DNA from: Clostridium sp. CAG:510
Lineage (GTDB): Bacteria; Bacillota; Clostridia; Lachnospirales; Lachnospiraceae
Length of the DNA stretch: 64,000 bases
Direction: 5' to 3'
Assembly: GCA_000434615.1 (NCBI GenBank)
Contig: FR880848.1
Span: 111,017-175,016 of the forward strand
The position numbers and the translations under genes were made by a program. Numbering within the stretch: the stretch's first letter is position 1; every line of letters starts with the position of its first letter. The notes beneath the pieces were generated by a model. The model was not told the DNA's origin, made no database searches, and saw only the letters and a list, made by a program, of their open reading frames with translations. Shown one piece after another: positions 62,460 to 64,000 of the stretch.

Positions 62460-64000
62460 TTAAAACTGGTTATAGATAAACTGGCTGGCGCTGTAGCCGA
62501 TACCGTAGGCACCGAATACAAGCACCGTAAGGAAAAGTCCGTACCAGATAAGAAACCGTACTGGAAAGGCAAATCCCGCAATTTTTTCCCGCACGCTTCC
62601 ACTTCTGCCAAGCATGCTGACAGTAAACAAAAGCAGGGCGCCCACAAGCAGAATGGCGTAATCCCAGACAGTAAGACCCAGTCCTAAAAATGCTGCGCCC
62701 GTAAGGCTCTTTACGGAGAATTTCGTAAACATGCTGCCGAACATTTTAAAAGTAAGGGGCACATCCCGGTAACAGTCAAACATACGCAGGCAGCTCATAA
62801 TGAGAACCGTACGCACAACCTGAAAGATCTTAAACCAGGTTTTACCCTGCACCCGGAACCGGGAATGAAACCGGTAGTACAGAGGCTCCAGTTCCTGGGA
62901 AATCATAATCACCACGAAGTTGCCGATACCCCAGGCGATGAAATTCCAGTTGGCGCCGTGCCAGATACCGGTGGTAAACCATACAATAAACGAAGCGAGG
63001 TAAACCGGAATCCGTTTGCCAATCTGCTCCCCGAAATGCTTTCTGGAAAATTTGGAGAGCTTCTGCATGGATTTGCAGATGGACAGGGGATAGAAAATAT
63101 AGTCCGTAAACCACGTACCCATGGTAATGTGCCAGCGTTTCCAGTATTCCTTGATGCTCTTGGAAAAATAAGGACGGTTGAAGTTTTCGGTCACGGTAAT
63201 GCCCAACGTCTGCGCCGTACCGATGGTAATGTCAATGCCGCCGGTGAAATCCGCATACAGCTCCAGTGCATAGAAAAGCATGCCCACAAAGGCAAATGCG
63301 CCGTTATAGGTTTCCGTATCCTTGATAATGGCATTCACCGCCACAAGCATCCGGTCCGCAATCACAAGCTTCTTAAAAAAGCCCCACAGAATACGCTCAA
63401 GTCCCAGGGTAATGGTATGATAATCCGCTTTGTGTTCGGTATACAAAGACTCCGCCAGATCGCTGTAACGGCTGATGGGACCCTGCACCAGCTGGGGGAA
63501 AAAAGACACAAAGAGCGCAAACTTTCCCAGGCTGCGTTCCGCTTTTATCTTGCCCTGGTACACATCAATAAGATATCCCATGGACTGGAATGTATAAAAG
63601 GAAATGCCCATGGGAATCACCAGATTCACAAAGGACAACGTCTTTTCACTGCCAAAGGCATGCAGGATGCCGTTTATATTGGATATGGTAAAGTTGGTGT
63701 ACTTTATCACCGCCAGAATGCCTAAATTAAAGAGAAGGCAGACAAGCATCAGGCGGAACTGATGCTTTTTCTCGGCTTCCTTCTTCTGTTTCTTTTCTTC
63801 TCTTGTCAGTCCCTGCTTTACCGCATCAAAGGACGCTTTGAACGAATCCTTCCTGTCCTGTATTTTCTTTGCCGCAAGGTAAGTGGTGACGGTGGTGGCG
63901 CCTATGTAGAGAAGGTAAGTCTTCCCCGCTGTAAAATAAAACACATAGCTAGCCAGAAAAAAAAATTTCCCCTGCCATTTTTTCGGTATCAGATAGTACA
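62460..64000 (-). CDS. MBOAT family O-acyltransferase (AlgI-like), 5' end cut by window edge
   Basis: The open frame continues from 63944 to the right edge (YYLIPKKWQGKFFFLASYVF is encoded there), so the N-terminus lies outside. Over 510 residues are visible, with about ten membrane helices. FYTFQSMGYLIDVYQG, FFPQLVQGPISRYSDL and EYWKRWHITMGTWFTDYIFYPL, then TGIWHGANWNFIAWG with the catalytic His, are classical AlgI/DltB motifs. It moves acyl groups, usually acetyl, across the membrane to glycans, with the SGNH-like protein downstream as partner. Confidence 0.93.
   Translation of the reverse strand, partial: YYLIPKKWQGKFFFLASYVFYFTAGKTYLLYIGATTVTTYLAAKKIQDRKDSFKASFDAVKQGLTREEKKQKKEAEKKHQFRLMLVCLLFNLGILAVIKYTNFTISNINGILHAFGSEKTLSFVNLVIPMGISFYTFQSMGYLIDVYQGKIKAERSLGKFALFVSFFPQLVQGPISRYSDLAESLYTEHKADYHTITLGLERILWGFFKKLVIADRMLVAVNAIIKDTETYNGAFAFVGMLFYALELYADFTGGIDITIGTAQTLGITVTENFNRPYFSKSIKEYWKRWHITMGTWFTDYIFYPLSICKSMQKLSKFSRKHFGEQIGKRIPVYLASFIVWFTTGIWHGANWNFIAWGIGNFVVIMISQELEPLYYRFHSRFRVQGKTWFKIFQVVRTVLIMSCLRMFDCYRDVPLTFKMFGSMFTKFSVKSLTGAAFLGLGLTVWDYAILLVGALLLFTVSMLGRSGSVREKIAGFAFPVRFLIWYGLFLTVLVFGAYGIGYSASQFIYNQF

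Noticed and set aside
62865..63725. A 286-codon plus-strand frame opposite the MBOAT gene
   Set aside because: The minus strand has a clear, motif-rich MBOAT protein; the plus frame is a shadow with many Arg, His and Gly and no domain.

Overview
The window looks like the chromosome of a motile, Gram-positive clostridium, most likely a Lachnospiraceae member. Supporting signs are an HrcA/CIRCE-controlled hrcA-grpE-dnaK-dnaJ operon, a clostridial LexA-type box before uvrBA, the Bacillus-like order mbl-flhO-flhP, a Spo0A-type DNA-binding domain, a DUF6465-like protein, AGGAGG-type ribosome sites, sigma-A promoters with 17-bp spacers and moderate GC. I saw no rRNA, tRNA, insertion sequence, prophage or CRISPR array. 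Nearly all genes lie on the minus strand.

Right to left on the minus strand, positions 22740 to 1 form a surface-glycan island. It holds two paired membrane proteins and a GT2 enzyme. An internal promoter at 20138-20166 follows, then an initiating sugar-phosphate transferase, a chain-length (Wzz-like) protein, an EpsG-type polymerase, several GT2 and GT4 glycosyltransferases, a putative nonulosonic-acid transferase with EDG and KPHP motifs, and a PglK-like ABC flippase. Last comes a pseudaminic acid set: pseF, a PseI-acetyltransferase fusion, pseG and pseC. A helix-turn-helix/HipA-like kinase pair with its own strong promoter sits between pseG and pseC. PseB is not in the window. A membrane protein is cut by the left edge.

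Positions 22837-26700 carry an orphan Spo0A C-terminal domain, a polyprenyl-phosphate-type glycosyltransferase, two plus-strand genes (divergent PAP2 protein, DUF3048 lipoprotein) and HPr. Positions 26699-35355 form one long unidirectional set: recD2, comF, a YvyF-like gene, two unknown membrane proteins, cdaA, cdaR and glmM. It joins DNA repair/competence relatives to c-di-AMP synthesis and cell-wall precursor supply. Positions 35414-38485 hold mbl and three flagellar rod/hook genes, and 38707-43731 hold SOS-type uvrBA. A solitary Rpn-family nuclease gene follows, then the heat-shock operon (45078-50065).

Positions 50099-57775 hold a DUF2142-like membrane protein containing a ten-G run, a histone-H1-like DUF6465 protein, uppP, a patatin, an aminotransferase, glycerol kinase and a GNAT enzyme. 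A plus-strand cyclophilin (57855) is followed by fba, a lipid kinase, an acidic lipoprotein and a two-gene SGNH/MBOAT O-acyltransferase set that runs off the right edge.

The most notable items are the toxin-antitoxin-like pair inside the pseudaminic acid genes, the PseI-GNAT fusion, the candidate pseudaminic acid transferase, the receiver-less Spo0A domain, the poly-G tract in a membrane-protein gene and the tandem repeat that splits a ComF zinc finger.
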